DNA from: Zonotrichia leucophrys gambelii | Lineage: Eukaryota > Chordata > Aves > Passeriformes > Passerellidae | Length of the DNA: 64,000 nucleotides | Direction: 5' to 3' | NCBI RefSeq assembly: GCF_028769735.1 | Contig: NC_088171.1 | Span: 65,772,216 to 65,836,215 of the forward strand | Shown here: piece after piece, positions 23,982-35,200 of the stretch | How the letters are laid out: every line of letters begins with the position of its first letter | Numbering within the stretch: the first letter of the stretch is position 1 | Notes under the pieces: model-generated | Seen by the model: the letters and a program-made list of their open reading frames with translations, nothing else | What the model was told of the DNA's origin: nothing | Databases searched by the model: none | Position numbers and translations under genes: made by a program

Positions 23982-24057
23982 TTACTACTCGATAGTAGTA
24001 GTACTCAATAGGAGTAGTAACAGCTGAGTTACTACTCAATAGGAGTAGTAACAGCTG
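23981..24057. repeat. 31-bp tandem repeat forming palindromic hairpins
   Basis: The 25-base block starting TACTCAATAGGAGTAGTAAC recurs at 24002-24026 and 24033-24057, a period of 31 bases. The second unit includes a perfect inverted repeat, GTTACTACTC / GAGTAGTAAC with loop AATAG, at 24028-24052. A diverged unit precedes it from 23981. The array lies just inside copy 1 of the 39-bp repeat. Confidence 0.85.
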
Positions 24058-24059
24058 GC

Positions 24060-24412
24060 CTGCAAGCAAAGCTGAGTTAATAGAAGAAACAACAATTGAT
24101 GATTTTTGAGTGTATCCATAGCAAGGAAGAAGACAAGGCCATCAGCATGGAAACAGATTAGAAAAGAGACATGAAAATTTTTGTAAGCTAGACTACATGC
24201 CTAAGTAGATGTGTATATGGATCTTTTTAAATTTCTGTAAAACTTTTGCCAATTATATTGATGTTAATTGCTTTGCACCAATTAATATAATTAGTTATTG
24301 TGATGTAGATCATGCTTTGTTAAGAGTATATAAGGTGGAGAACACGCAGAATAAAAAACTTTTTTCTTCTTGGACCCTGATCACGTGTGTGTATGTCACA
24401 TCCGACCTAACA
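24060..24412 (+). mobile_element. LTR-like unit, possible ERVK-type solo or truncated LTR
   Basis: The 3' part has the layout of a retroviral LTR. There is a TATATAAG box at 24327-24334, a poly(A) signal AATAAA at 24350-24355, a short U5-like tail (GGACCCTGATCACGTGTGTG) and an end in CTAACA at 24407-24412. The U3-like part includes GATTAGAAAAGAGAC and TTTTTGTAAGCTAGACTACA, which resemble avian class II (ERVK) LTRs as I remember them. No convincing TG start, 4-6 bp target duplication, primer-binding site or gag/pol frame was found, so the 5' boundary is a guess. It carries no viral coding capacity. An unrelated promoter with a nearby AATAAA cannot be excluded. Confidence 0.5.
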
Positions 24413-24417
24413 GTGAC

Positions 24418-24456
24418 ACTTGTCCCCTTTCTAGACCACCAATTTATGCACAGCAG
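24418..24456 (+). repeat. 39-bp direct repeat, copy 2
   Basis: This is a perfect copy of 23943-23981, 475 bases downstream. It begins six bases after the presumed LTR end (CTAACA at 24407-24412) and runs directly toward the CpG island. Sequence after the repeat diverges from sequence after copy 1. Confidence 0.9.
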
Positions 24457-24479
24457 CTACTGCTCAGTCAGGAGAATTG

Positions 24480-24905
24480 GCAGCCACAGCTAGTTGTGGC
24501 TGGAGAAGCGGGTCTTTCAGACATCCTCGGCCTCCTAATCTCAGCTCTCCAAAGGCTGAAACGCGATCTCAGCCGCTGACCTCGATGACGGATGAAGATG
24601 CCTGGACAGCCATGCAGGAGAGGAAGGAAGTAAGGCGATACCACGGGCTAAATATCGCAGCTCTCCCCAGCACGAAAGCAGCATCGCAGGTTGCTCAGAG
24701 CCATCGGAAATCGTGCGGAGCCGGCTGGCAGGGCGGCAGAGGGAGGCAGAGGTGCGCAGGAGACTTTTTTTGCTGCGGCACCGAGGCTGCTCTGCTCTGC
24801 ACCGCCGGCTGCGCTCTGACACCGCCGGAGCCGCCGCCGGAGCATCCCCGGGCTGTGCTGGCACTGCTGCTGCGAGAAAACACCTGTGGGTACCGAGAAA
24901 CTGCA
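24480..24905. promoter_or_regulatory. orphan CpG island
   Basis: By hand count there are about 31 CpG dinucleotides in 24481-24900, against a CpG-poor background on both sides. The 3' part is rich in GCC/CGG triplets (24800-24840). It starts within 25 bases of the second 39-bp repeat. A GTAAGG donor-like sequence is at 24630-24635 on the plus strand. A 157-codon plus-strand frame (24477-24950) and several minus-strand frames are open, but none resembles a known domain. It may be the promoter or first exon of an unannotated transcript, such as a lncRNA or a distal 5' exon of a gene to the right, or the leader of the adjacent LTR unit. Confidence 0.55.
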
Positions 24906-25241
24906 GATAGATTTATTTTTTTTAATCAAAACTTTGGAAGAAAAAAATAATCTGCTTAGTCTATTTAGATAATATGCCTCTGTAAAATACATTGATTTTT
25001 GAGCCAATAGTTTGCATGTATTAAAATGCCTGAAGGATTGAACCCACCATGAAATAGAAAAGTCCCACTGACTACTCTAAAAAGATTTGCCATAAGTAAA
25101 ATTACCTAAACTTGGATCTAATTTTTTTTTAGTATTAAAATCTGCACTGCGTAAAAGATCAACTCAGCTATTTGTTTTTAACAATACCATCATTCAGAAA
25201 TATAAAGCTTTCTCCTACTCTCTCTCTGCACACACTCACAG

Positions 25242-25265
25242 ACATGTGCACACACGCGTGTGCAT
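25242..25265. repeat. alternating purine-pyrimidine tract
   Basis: This is 24 bases of strict purine/pyrimidine alternation (ACATGTGCACACACGCGTGT then GCAT), including a TGCACAC-ACGC-GTGTGCA inverted repeat at 25247-25264. This composition favours Z-DNA. It lies within a wider CA-rich patch. Confidence 0.7.
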
Positions 25266-28200
25266 TCACGCACATGTTGCAGTTTAAGGTAAGCACTACT
25301 GTTAATATCAACTGTGCTTAGAAAAGAATTTTATTGCTCTTAATGAACCCCTTCCCAGGAATCCTTTCCTGTGACTAATAATGTTATCAGGGTTCATATG
25401 AAATCTAAATTATTGTTTGTGTTTTCCTTTATAAGTTGACTCAAAGCAGGCACTTATCTGTTAAAACTGTCAGTTGGAACAGTTTAGCAGGGACAACCAT
25501 CTCTCAAGACATGGATGAGACCAGTTTCACTGTTCCTTCTGAAGATAAAGTAAAAGTGAGGAACAACTTTAGCTCCTTCTTCTCTTCACTGACATGTTCA
25601 AAAAGCCTGTTTGGCTAAAATGCAGAAAACTTGCTTCCAGCAAGACTTATTTCTTTCAGAATAGCCCTCCCTCCTCCAATTATTTTTTAAATAACTTACC
25701 AGACTCTCACAGCCCATATCAACAACGTGATTCATGGTAGCCACATCAGGTTTCTCATATGCTTAAGTCATTGGGTAGCAAGAACATTGTCACACTATTA
25801 TTTTTTGAAATATCCTATTTTTAGATTATTTTGGAGTTGCTGGAAGTTTGATAGAGAAATCTGTTCCTTCATTTGTTAAACAAATTCTTGTTTAACCCTC
25901 ACATATGCATGCCACAGTCCAGATAGTACATAGGCATTTAAGTTTATCTTCTGCACATAGCCCTAAGCTCTGGCTCATCTGATTTGCAATACATTTGCAT
26001 TTTTTCTCTGATTTAGAACTGAAGAAAGCTCAGGTTCAAAATATCTGAGTTTAGTTGAAATACCTGTAACTTCAAGCTTCACAATTAAAGCCATATCTGC
26101 TCTTACCCTCACACTGAGCTCCTTCCCTCCCCTTGTTTGTCTCTCAATTCTTGAGCAGGCAGGAGAGGACACATCAGCATCACAGAGCAGGACATTTCCT
26201 CAAAACTTCTAGTTTTCCCCTCTGTAGCAGTGCTTTTCAACACCATAAACCTGCAAAACCACAAATATTTCAGTTCCTAAGCAGGTCCTTCTTCTGCTGA
26301 CCCAGCATCCTCTAAAGTAACCTGGAAGTGCCTAATTGATTTCAGTGGGCTCCAGTGCTGAATGGGGGAATTATCTGATCTTATCGTGTCTTCTTTTCAT
26401 CTGACAACAATAATTATGTTTAGCAGAACTGTTACAGGTGTTTCTAGAGATTCAGCTGCCTTAGGGCAGAAACAATTCTGTTCTGCCAGTAAGGGCCATG
26501 TATTTTTGTTCCTCTTTAGTATAGGCCAGTTGTAACAAGTCTTACCCACTTATTTGATTATCCCAGTGTGTTTGCAGCACTGGTTTACTTACCCTAACTC
26601 TCCATTTCATCAGTACAGTCTACTTCAGATAATGTCTTTTAGGGCACCTCAACAACACCTTTGTTGTCAACATTTTTTAAAGTCTGCTGGTTCTGTCAGC
26701 CCTACCACAATCCCATGAAATTCAGAATCTGGCTCTTGGTTTAAATTTATGGGTTAATTAGGAATTTTTGGCACCACCACAAGCATAGATTAGTTCCAAC
26801 CATTGTGAGATTCCCATCTGAATTCCTGGAATTTTCAAACTATTTTAACAAGTCTTTGACTTCCTGTCATCCCCTTTAGATTTTCCTCTCCTAGTTCATA
26901 GTTCAAGCTGATCATATAAATATGTCACAGAACTATGCTTTCAAAAATACCTCCCTCTGCAGTGCTGAGCAAAACTCAAGGTAGACATAAAGAGAAAAAA
27001 ACTGAGCTCATTCCTACAGCAAGGGAGTCCCATTGCTGGAAAAGAAAACCAAAATCATGTGAAACTATGGATAATTGAAACAGTTTTGGATCGGGTCTTG
27101 ATACTTCATAAAATTCTTCAGGTATGATCCAAGAGGACACCAAAGATTTTCTTCTTGTTTATACTGCCTTGAATACTGCCTGACCCTTCAGTAACATTAT
27201 TCCTAAAGAAAGGAAAGAGTCAGCAGCATCACTGAGGTGCACAACCAAGAATCAGGAGACACAGCATCTCTTTCCAGACCAGCCTCATGCTGACAGGTGA
27301 GTCACAGGCCAGATTCACTCCAGGCACTATCACACCCTGTGTCTTGTTGCCAGTGGCCTTGGGTAGTGCTCAAAACACAAAGTATCCTAATTCTATTTGT
27401 AACCCCTTTGGTGTTTGGTTTCTACAGTTGGAAAAAATGAGGTAACCTTACTCGTGGGGTTTAATTAATGGACAGTTTAAAATGCACTGAAAAATTCAGA
27501 CAGACAGAAATCAGAAGTATAAGGTATTTGCAGAGATAAATACTTCCAAGGTGGCTTTGTTATTGTTCTGGCTACCTGCCCACAGAGCTTTGCATGCAAT
27601 TTAATACCACCAGGAGAAGAAATATTTGATTTTATAGAGTTGTTAGCTCTAGCTGATCAAAAAACTCATGTGGGGAGGGGGAAAAAAAAGTGAAATACTT
27701 TATTGTCAGTATTTGTCAGATGCACTCTTCCAGTTCCCTCTGAAAGGGGCTGTCATGATACTCAGGAGTCTTAAGAACAGGGTAAAAGAGTCAGGTGAGG
27801 ATGGGAAGTGTGTTCTCTCACTCACAGGATGAACTTGCTCACTATGTCTGGGCTACAATGTCCCCTTTCATCCAATCTAAGAAATCTCCTTACAGGACAG
27901 GAAAATTTTGCCCCTTCAGTTGTGCAGAGCACAGATAGCTGATGGAAACTTGAACTGAGAGGGCCACAGAGTGCAGCATCCTCTGGCCCCTAGGGTCTGG
28001 AAGCAGCCTGGCCACATTTGCACGGAGCTGCGCCCAACAGGAGGAGCTCTGCCTTCTGCATTTCATCCTCCTGCACTCACAGCTCACGGATTAACTCAGG
28101 CTGCAGTACATGAAAGTGATGTGCACCTGCCTGCATGGGAGTGCCTGAGGTCAGGGGGTTTTGCAAACAAGTGTGCTCAGTGCAGGCCAGGCCCCCCCGT

Positions 28201-28366
28201 CCGAAGCCCTAATTAAAGGTGTAGATCACAATCGGTGTAAGGATACCCAAGGCTGCACTGACCCTGAAAATGACCATCCTCCCACTCTTCCCTCAGGTCC
28301 TCCCCAAAAACAGCACTGACAAAACCATGCAGAGATAATTCTGAGACTAGAATAACAAGCGGAGTG

Positions 28367-28434
28367 GTCTGAAAACAAATACACCTGTAGGAACAAAAAC
28401 AAACGCACCTGTAGGAATGAAAACAAACAAGCAG
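28367..28434. repeat. short imperfect tandem repeat
   Basis: About 2.5 copies of a roughly 24-base unit containing ACAAA and CACCTGTAGGAA (cores at 28371-28390, 28391-28414 and 28415-28434). It is a local minisatellite-like duplication. Confidence 0.7.
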
Positions 28435-31400
28435 TTAAAGTGGCAGAACTCTGAAAACATTTGGAGATGGAGCTGTACATGAGTGTGTCCTAATTCCTTG
28501 CTTCCTGTGGCAGTAGTGGAAGAGAAAGAAGTAAAACAAACTTACTACTGCTAGGAAAGGTGGGATCTGACCCAAAGCAGCAACAAATGCAATGGTAACA
28601 TTCCCAGCTTATACAATGTTAGCTTTTGACTATACCAGCTGCTATGACCCTCCTCTAAAAATAATTCAAGTCCTGGTAAGATGATAAACATCATTTCACA
28701 AACATTTTCCTCACCTTATGCTTGCTTGGTAAGTATCAGAATCAGTACAGCAGAATTTGTGCATTCAGGTAGCAGTTATCACAGAAATTATAACACAAGA
28801 TAAATGCATAATGTGAACAAACTTCCCAAAGGCATCAGAATTTCAATAGGTTTTCTTGTCATATGCACTGAATAAGGCACCCACTTTTAAACAATCAACA
28901 ACTCAAGTAAAGCAACACAAAAAATCAGAAAGAATCTTACAAAAGGGAAAAGGGCCACAGCTAATTTAAGAAGGTGCTTGCTACTGGCATTTTACCTGTC
29001 CTTACTCTGACATCAGGAAAAAAAGTTGACTGGTTTCAGATAGCCATTAGCTGTCCTGTCCTTAGATAATCTCCGAGAGCTGAGGGGGCAGGAATTAACA
29101 TACACAAATAGAGCACACTTGAAAAATATTAACTAAAGCTGGGAATAAACTATTCTCTAATGGAGGTCTCAGACCTGATTAACAAAGAGAAAAACTGAAG
29201 CAGATACTTTCCAAGGGAAATGTATACAACAGAACTATTCCAGGCTTTTATGACTTGATTTTTAAAACTGGCCAAGAAGAGATTTAATTTTGTTTACTTA
29301 AACAGCTTTGGAAAGAAAAACGTCCCAGTGCTCTAGCACTTTGTCAGACAGATTCCAGAGCAGAGGATTAGCTAACTGTTTGGTCTCAGTGTGCACACAC
29401 ACGTACCACCTCACATCTGAAAGGGGAACTTGGTCAGTTTGCAAAACGAGGACAAATGCATGCTGGCCCAAGTTCTCTGTTTCGGTCAGACTCTCTGATG
29501 AAACAGCACAGTGGGTGAGGACTGCAGGGAAAAGGTTTTACATGTTGGTTTCCACTTCTCACTACAAAAGAAAATGTAGCTTTTCTGTTTCTACTGGTTC
29601 ATGTGGGAGCAAACAAATGCAGCTTCTGTAAAACCCATGGCAGTGCTGCAAGTGCTAACAGCATCAGAATTACAAATGTGTTAGTAACTAAATCCTCCTG
29701 ACGAGGGGCTGAACCCCTGGGACAGCACGAACCCTGGCACGCAGCCTCCCAGACACACTGTCTGTCTGTCTGGGGAGGAAGCTGGAGAGAGTGGCTGCAG
29801 CCTCCTTGCAGCCAGAGCATCCAGAGGAGACCAGAGCTGCTCAGGATCGGGGTGGTGCTGCCTGAGGAGAGCTGTGCTGCCAGGTTCAACACTGCCCACC
29901 AGCAGTGCCCTTCTGCCAGACCCTCCTTGAGAGCTGCCCAAGGCTCACAGCTGCCCTCCCTTCACCCGCCCTCCTTTCCAGCCTGCAGGGCCCTGTGCTG
30001 GGAATGTGATACCTGCAAGGCTTGCTCAGGGAAAGGGGCTCACTGAAGGTGTACCTTAAGGTTGCTGATTGCCTTCCTTGCTGTTCAGATGGAATCCTCT
30101 CTGCAACTCCTCTCTCACCTTCAGCTCTTCTGCTTCTACATGTCCAGAGGCAACCCACTCTGTCCAGCAGCATCTATAAGCATGCAGAGGATCTTAGAGC
30201 CTGGAGTAACAACCTTTGCTTTAAAGTAAAGTTAAAGCATCGTTTAGTTGAAAAATTCCTAGCCTATTCCTAGAGCTTTATAGTGGAAGGTGCTTTGATC
30301 ACTGACTCTTTTCTATTACTCTTATTTTGACCAATGCAAGTGCAGTCTGACTTTTGTGCCAGGGGCTTGCTGATTATATTAAATTTTGATAGTGCAGTTT
30401 TGAAAGGACTTCTAATAAAAAATCACTGCTAATGAAGACATAAGTGCAAAATCAGGACATTACTCACATTTCCAGACTGAGCTGAGATGTCATTGGCAAA
30501 TAGTGTAGAGGCAAGAGCAGATGCCTCACAGTGGTGAATCGCACCTAATGCCCTTCTGTAATATGCCACAATGTGGCAAAAGCTGATCACATTCAGACTT
30601 ATTTTAAGAACAAAATGTTAGGTAGATCTTAAAATACCCAGAAAAGAGAGGCAGGTAAAGAGGCTGCTGTGTGTTGTTTTACCTTTCACCACAGACCTCA
30701 TGGTTGCTACAAGATGCTGGAAGAAGTTTTGTAGCCTCTGGTGCATGAGATGAATTTGGTTTGGTCAGATGATTGCAGGGATGGGATTTAGCAGAGCAGA
30801 TAACCCTTTTGATTCTATCCTCCATGAGAGTCTTTTTGCTAAGCAGAAAGTTATCCTGATGTTGGATCCCGTGGTTTGCAATGTCAGCGTTACCTCAGCT
30901 CGCTCTGATCTTCATGGAGTGAACCATTAATACAATGAAAATACAAAAGGTTCCAAAAGAATGTGTGGTGTAAGGTCAGATTCTGACAACCCATTTACTT
31001 TACTCTTTTACAGGCTTCAGTATTGATAGTGATGCCATTTGTGAAAAAAGAGATTGTCTAAAAGAGCCTCCCCTGCCAAGGCATTAAAGAGGGGATACTG
31101 ATCCTTAGTGCTTAAATATTTGTTTCAATACAAATTTTCCATTCTAGGATGCTATTTGGAAAAGCCCAACAACAAGAAAACCCAACAAAAGGTCAGGGGG
31201 TGCTGTACAACCACCTGGACAAATAAGTTACAGTAGCTGTTCTTATTTGCTGCAGAACACAGCTGGATTTGGTCTTCTATTTCAGGTAGATGGTACTAAA
31301 TTTTACATAAAAGTGTCAGCACCTTTAAATGTAGCCAGGTAAGGAACGCAAAGAGGTCAGCTTCAGGGAGGCATATTTGGAGAGTGTAGTCATATTCAGG

Positions 31401-32106
31401 CTCAGTTTTTACCAGGTTTTTGCAATGAGGCATGATAGTATAAACCTAAAGATTGAAATTCCACACCAGAGTGAGTAGTCCAAAAACACACTGCTTTGAC
31501 AGTGTTCCAAAAAAGTCAAAGCTTAGATAGTGCATGAGTACTGCCTGGGCTTTAGTCAGGCTATCCATTTAAGGCTGAAATGTCACTCTTGATGAAATCA
31601 GAAACAACCAAAAAAGCACATTTCTCAAATCACTCAATTTATCATACTGCTTTTTGTCACAGTGCCTACTGGGTTTCACAATCAATCAGGCTTCTTTCAA
31701 TATGCTCAGGATCATGGAGGTCTCAGTGACAAATTAAAAATTTGCCTTTGAGATAACACCAGATGTGCATCACATGTGAAGAGTGAGCTCTTTGTGTAAT
31801 TAACACCACAATTATTATCACCAACACATTAACTGTAGTCCAAAACATGTCTTCATGTGACTCACATAATAATACCAGAAGCCTAGCAAAAGCCTGTAGG
31901 TGACTATAGCCTGCTGCTTTCAGTGTTTTAATGGCAATCCCCTGAATCTACTCTGACCTCCTTTCTGGTTCCTATACTACATCACTGGGCAGAGCCATTT
32001 GCTCCCTTTACCTCTAACCTCTATAGCATTCATCTGCAACTCATTTTCATTCCTCTGCTGTCAGTCATAGGCTGAAGTGGAAGCAAAATTCAAATAACAA
32101 GGCATT

Positions 32107-32259
32107 ATATCTATCTATATCTATCTATATCTATATCTATATCTATATCTATATCTATATCTATATCTATCTATATCTATATCTATATCTATATCTATAT
32201 CTATATCTATATCTCACACACATACACATATATATGTGTGTATACTTTTTTTTTTTTTT
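32107..32259. repeat. (TATATC)n / (CTAT)n microsatellite with CA/TA tail and T run
   Basis: About 108 bases of mixed TATATC hexamers and CTAT tetramers (32107-32214) are followed by CACACATACACATATATATG (about 32215-32244) and a 14-base T run (32246-32259). It is a compound microsatellite and is likely length-polymorphic. Confidence 0.95.
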
Positions 32260-35200
32260 ATCTGGAGGTGTACAGCAAGTCTGGAGACACACATACTTGT
32301 GCATCCTTTATTCCTAGTCATAAGGAAAAGGTCCTCCATATGCCACTATAGGCTTTGGCTGGAAGACAATTTTATTTTACTTTTTGATTTAGTTCGTGAA
32401 GACAACAAGGGGATTGAGCTTATGAAAATCTCTTTAGGTACAGTAACCAAACATTGACAGGCACGTGAGTAATTCAGCATTGACTTTGTGGCCAGCATAG
32501 CAAATGACACTGGAGAATTAATGTTTCATTGCCCAGGAGCCCACTTATAAATGCAGCTGTAATTAAGCACTGCCTGCTGCGATGCCCAGCAGTAGTGATG
32601 AAGGAGACGTAATAGGCATTTAGTGCTGTTTGGTTTTCAAAGCAATATTTTAGCTGGGAATGCTACTCTGTAAGTTCCCTGGGAGCCATCAGCTGAATCT
32701 GATTTCACAGACAAGAAACACGAGAGCCTAGAAACATTTGATCTACCGGATATTGCTGGCACTGCTTACTGCTGCCTTCGAAGAAGGCAGAGCTCTGTCA
32801 CGTACCTTTCCTCAGGGCACAAATCGCTTTCTGCCCCGCTCAGGAGGAGGTTGCTCTGAGGAAAATGCACATATAGCTTACTTTTATTCAGGAGGCCACC
32901 AAAGGCTTTGCATATTCTTTGGCAATTATGTAAGATATGATCTGCAATCCTCCCCCACTCCCAATTTATACCTCAGAACAATTAGAATATTTATTAGCGA
33001 ACAGGTGTTGGTTAATTGATGCAGTATCTGTGACAAGGCACTGAAGTTGTAAAAGATTAGTCTGTGCACAGAAACCAGGAACTGAGAACAGTCAGGCAGG
33101 TTTTCTTCCTGCAGGACAATGAAATTTTGCTGAATATTTATATGTCTAAACATTCATGTCTGAAAAAAGGAAAGAGAAGGAACAAACATGGGTCACAAAG
33201 ATCTTATCGGGAAGGCAGGAAGCCGAGGTTTTAGATATCCCAATGTGATGTTTTTCACTTCTGAAAATGTGGCAAAAAGGATCAAAATAGTGTTCTGGAA
33301 AGTAAAGCGATCTTTCAAAAATTAATAACAAATCTGTAAGCAGAAATCAAAGGTCCATGTCCCCCTAAGGGCTTCTACTCCAAGTTCCTAGAGCTACTTT
33401 CTGCTTCTTTGAATGGCCTATTACTGCACTATCAGCTACTGCTTTTGTGTGTCTGTATCCAGAAAAAAACCAGTCAGGTTCTTCAATGCAGCATCTGGTG
33501 CTGCACACAGAGGTGGTCAGGGGCCTTCCTCGTGGTCTGCCAGGGGAAGTATCCAGCATGCAGCACCACAGGTGGTTGCACTGATGGAGAGAGAGGCTGG
33601 GACAGGTCAGCACAGACACAGGAGCAAGCAATCAATAGTCTACTTAAATGACACTTGCTGACACATAAAATGCTTCTGGTAACTGCATCCTAAAACTTAT
33701 GCATTTCTAGAAAATAAAATGAAAAAATAAAATATTTGTTTAGTTTCTAGGGGAAAATCTATGCTTAGATATCTGGACTCTGTTCTCTAGATTTTCCCTT
33801 CCTTCATCCCTGTTCCTTTAGAGGCCCCTCTATGCCACTGATGGTTAGGAACCTCTCATAAGCTGCTCAGCAGAAAAGTGGAAAAAATGTTTTAAATTAC
33901 TTCAATAACTGTTTTATTAACCAGCACTTCAGTTATGCTCTATGATGTACCAGCAAAATTGCTGAGTGTTGAGGATGTTATTGGGCATTTCAGCTTGTTT
34001 CTTTCACACTGTCATTGTTGTGGATCATCATATTCCTGGCAAACAATTATTGTTTGTTCACTGCTTTAACCCAGCTGAATTCAAACAAGGCTGAAAGAGT
34101 GGACTCCATTACATATTCATGAGAAGAAGGTTTTTAAGTTTACTGGCTTGTATTCACTACCACCACCCCCCTGTTTTGACTAAGTCACAGGTAAAATACG
34201 AGCAAGGTGCATGTTGACACATTTTCACCAGGTTGAGAAGGCCTTGCTTCTATCCTATATATATTTGTTCCAAGCACTGCCATGCTCTGTGCCTCTTGTC
34301 AGTGCCTGAACTGCACTGGAGCTACTTTGGAAACTGGATTTAACCTGAGTGCAGCTCATGGTGTCTGGTCCAGAGGAGAAATCTAAGGAAGTACCTGTAA
34401 AACATCCACTCAAAAAATAAGCTCTATGCAGGATAAAGCAAAAGAGCACCAAGTGACTGGTTTTAGTTTTCTTAGTCTTTGCTTCTGATGGATAGCTGTA
34501 GTTTTCAACTATGTTTTATGTTGGTAGGAAGGAATACCCTTTGCTAGCCCTAAGGAATAGCTAGAAGACATAAATCATGTTTAAAGCTACATCACACTTC
34601 CTTAGTCTAGTAGCACCTGCCACTTTTTATATTAAAAGAGGCAAAGGAACCTAACTAAGCTGATCATAAACCGTGAGTGGAGCTGAGAGGGAGGGAGTGT
34701 TAAACCAGTCTACATCTGTGATTTCCATCATGGACAGTGTCACTCAACACGTACAGGGAAAAGAAACTAGGGATGGAACCAGGCCACCGTGAAGTTTGAA
34801 GGACTCCAGAATGCAGCAGGGTGGCCAAGAAAAGGCTTCTCTGTCCTTGCACCCCGTCCTTACTCTTGCCATCGAAGTATAAATGTGCCTCCAAAAGCAT
34901 TCCCATAGAAGGGATTGGTGAAAGAGATGGGGCTAATAGAAAACCATGCAAACAAATACAAAGCACATTTGGTGGGAAAGGCGGAACACATCACATATCT
35001 TCTTCCCAGGAGAGGGAAAAATGAGGAGCCTAACCCTCCCTCAGGCACTTATTTTCAGTATCCTTTGCACTCACCTGTGTTCTTAAAAATCCTGTGCAGG
35101 TTGTGTTTGCTGGCAAATGCTAGCCTGGAAAAGCATCAGCTGTCACCTTTCTTATGGCAGATCAGAGTCCTTTCCGCTGCCCTATCCTTAATAAAACATC

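Larger units (their letters stand above)
24906..32106. other. intergenic or intronic, no gene seen
   Basis: This is about 7 kb of ordinary AT-rich DNA. Apart from the CA/CG tract at 25.24 kb and a short tandem repeat at 28.37 kb, I see no repeat family and no exon with convincing splice sites and a recognisable product. A slightly GC-richer patch lies at 29.7-30.0 kb with overlapping frames on both strands that look accidental. Confidence 0.6.

Noticed and set aside
24477..24950. 157-codon plus-strand frame over the orphan CpG island
   Set aside because: No resemblance to gag or any cellular domain, and opposite-strand frames are equally open. I keep the island but not the ORF.
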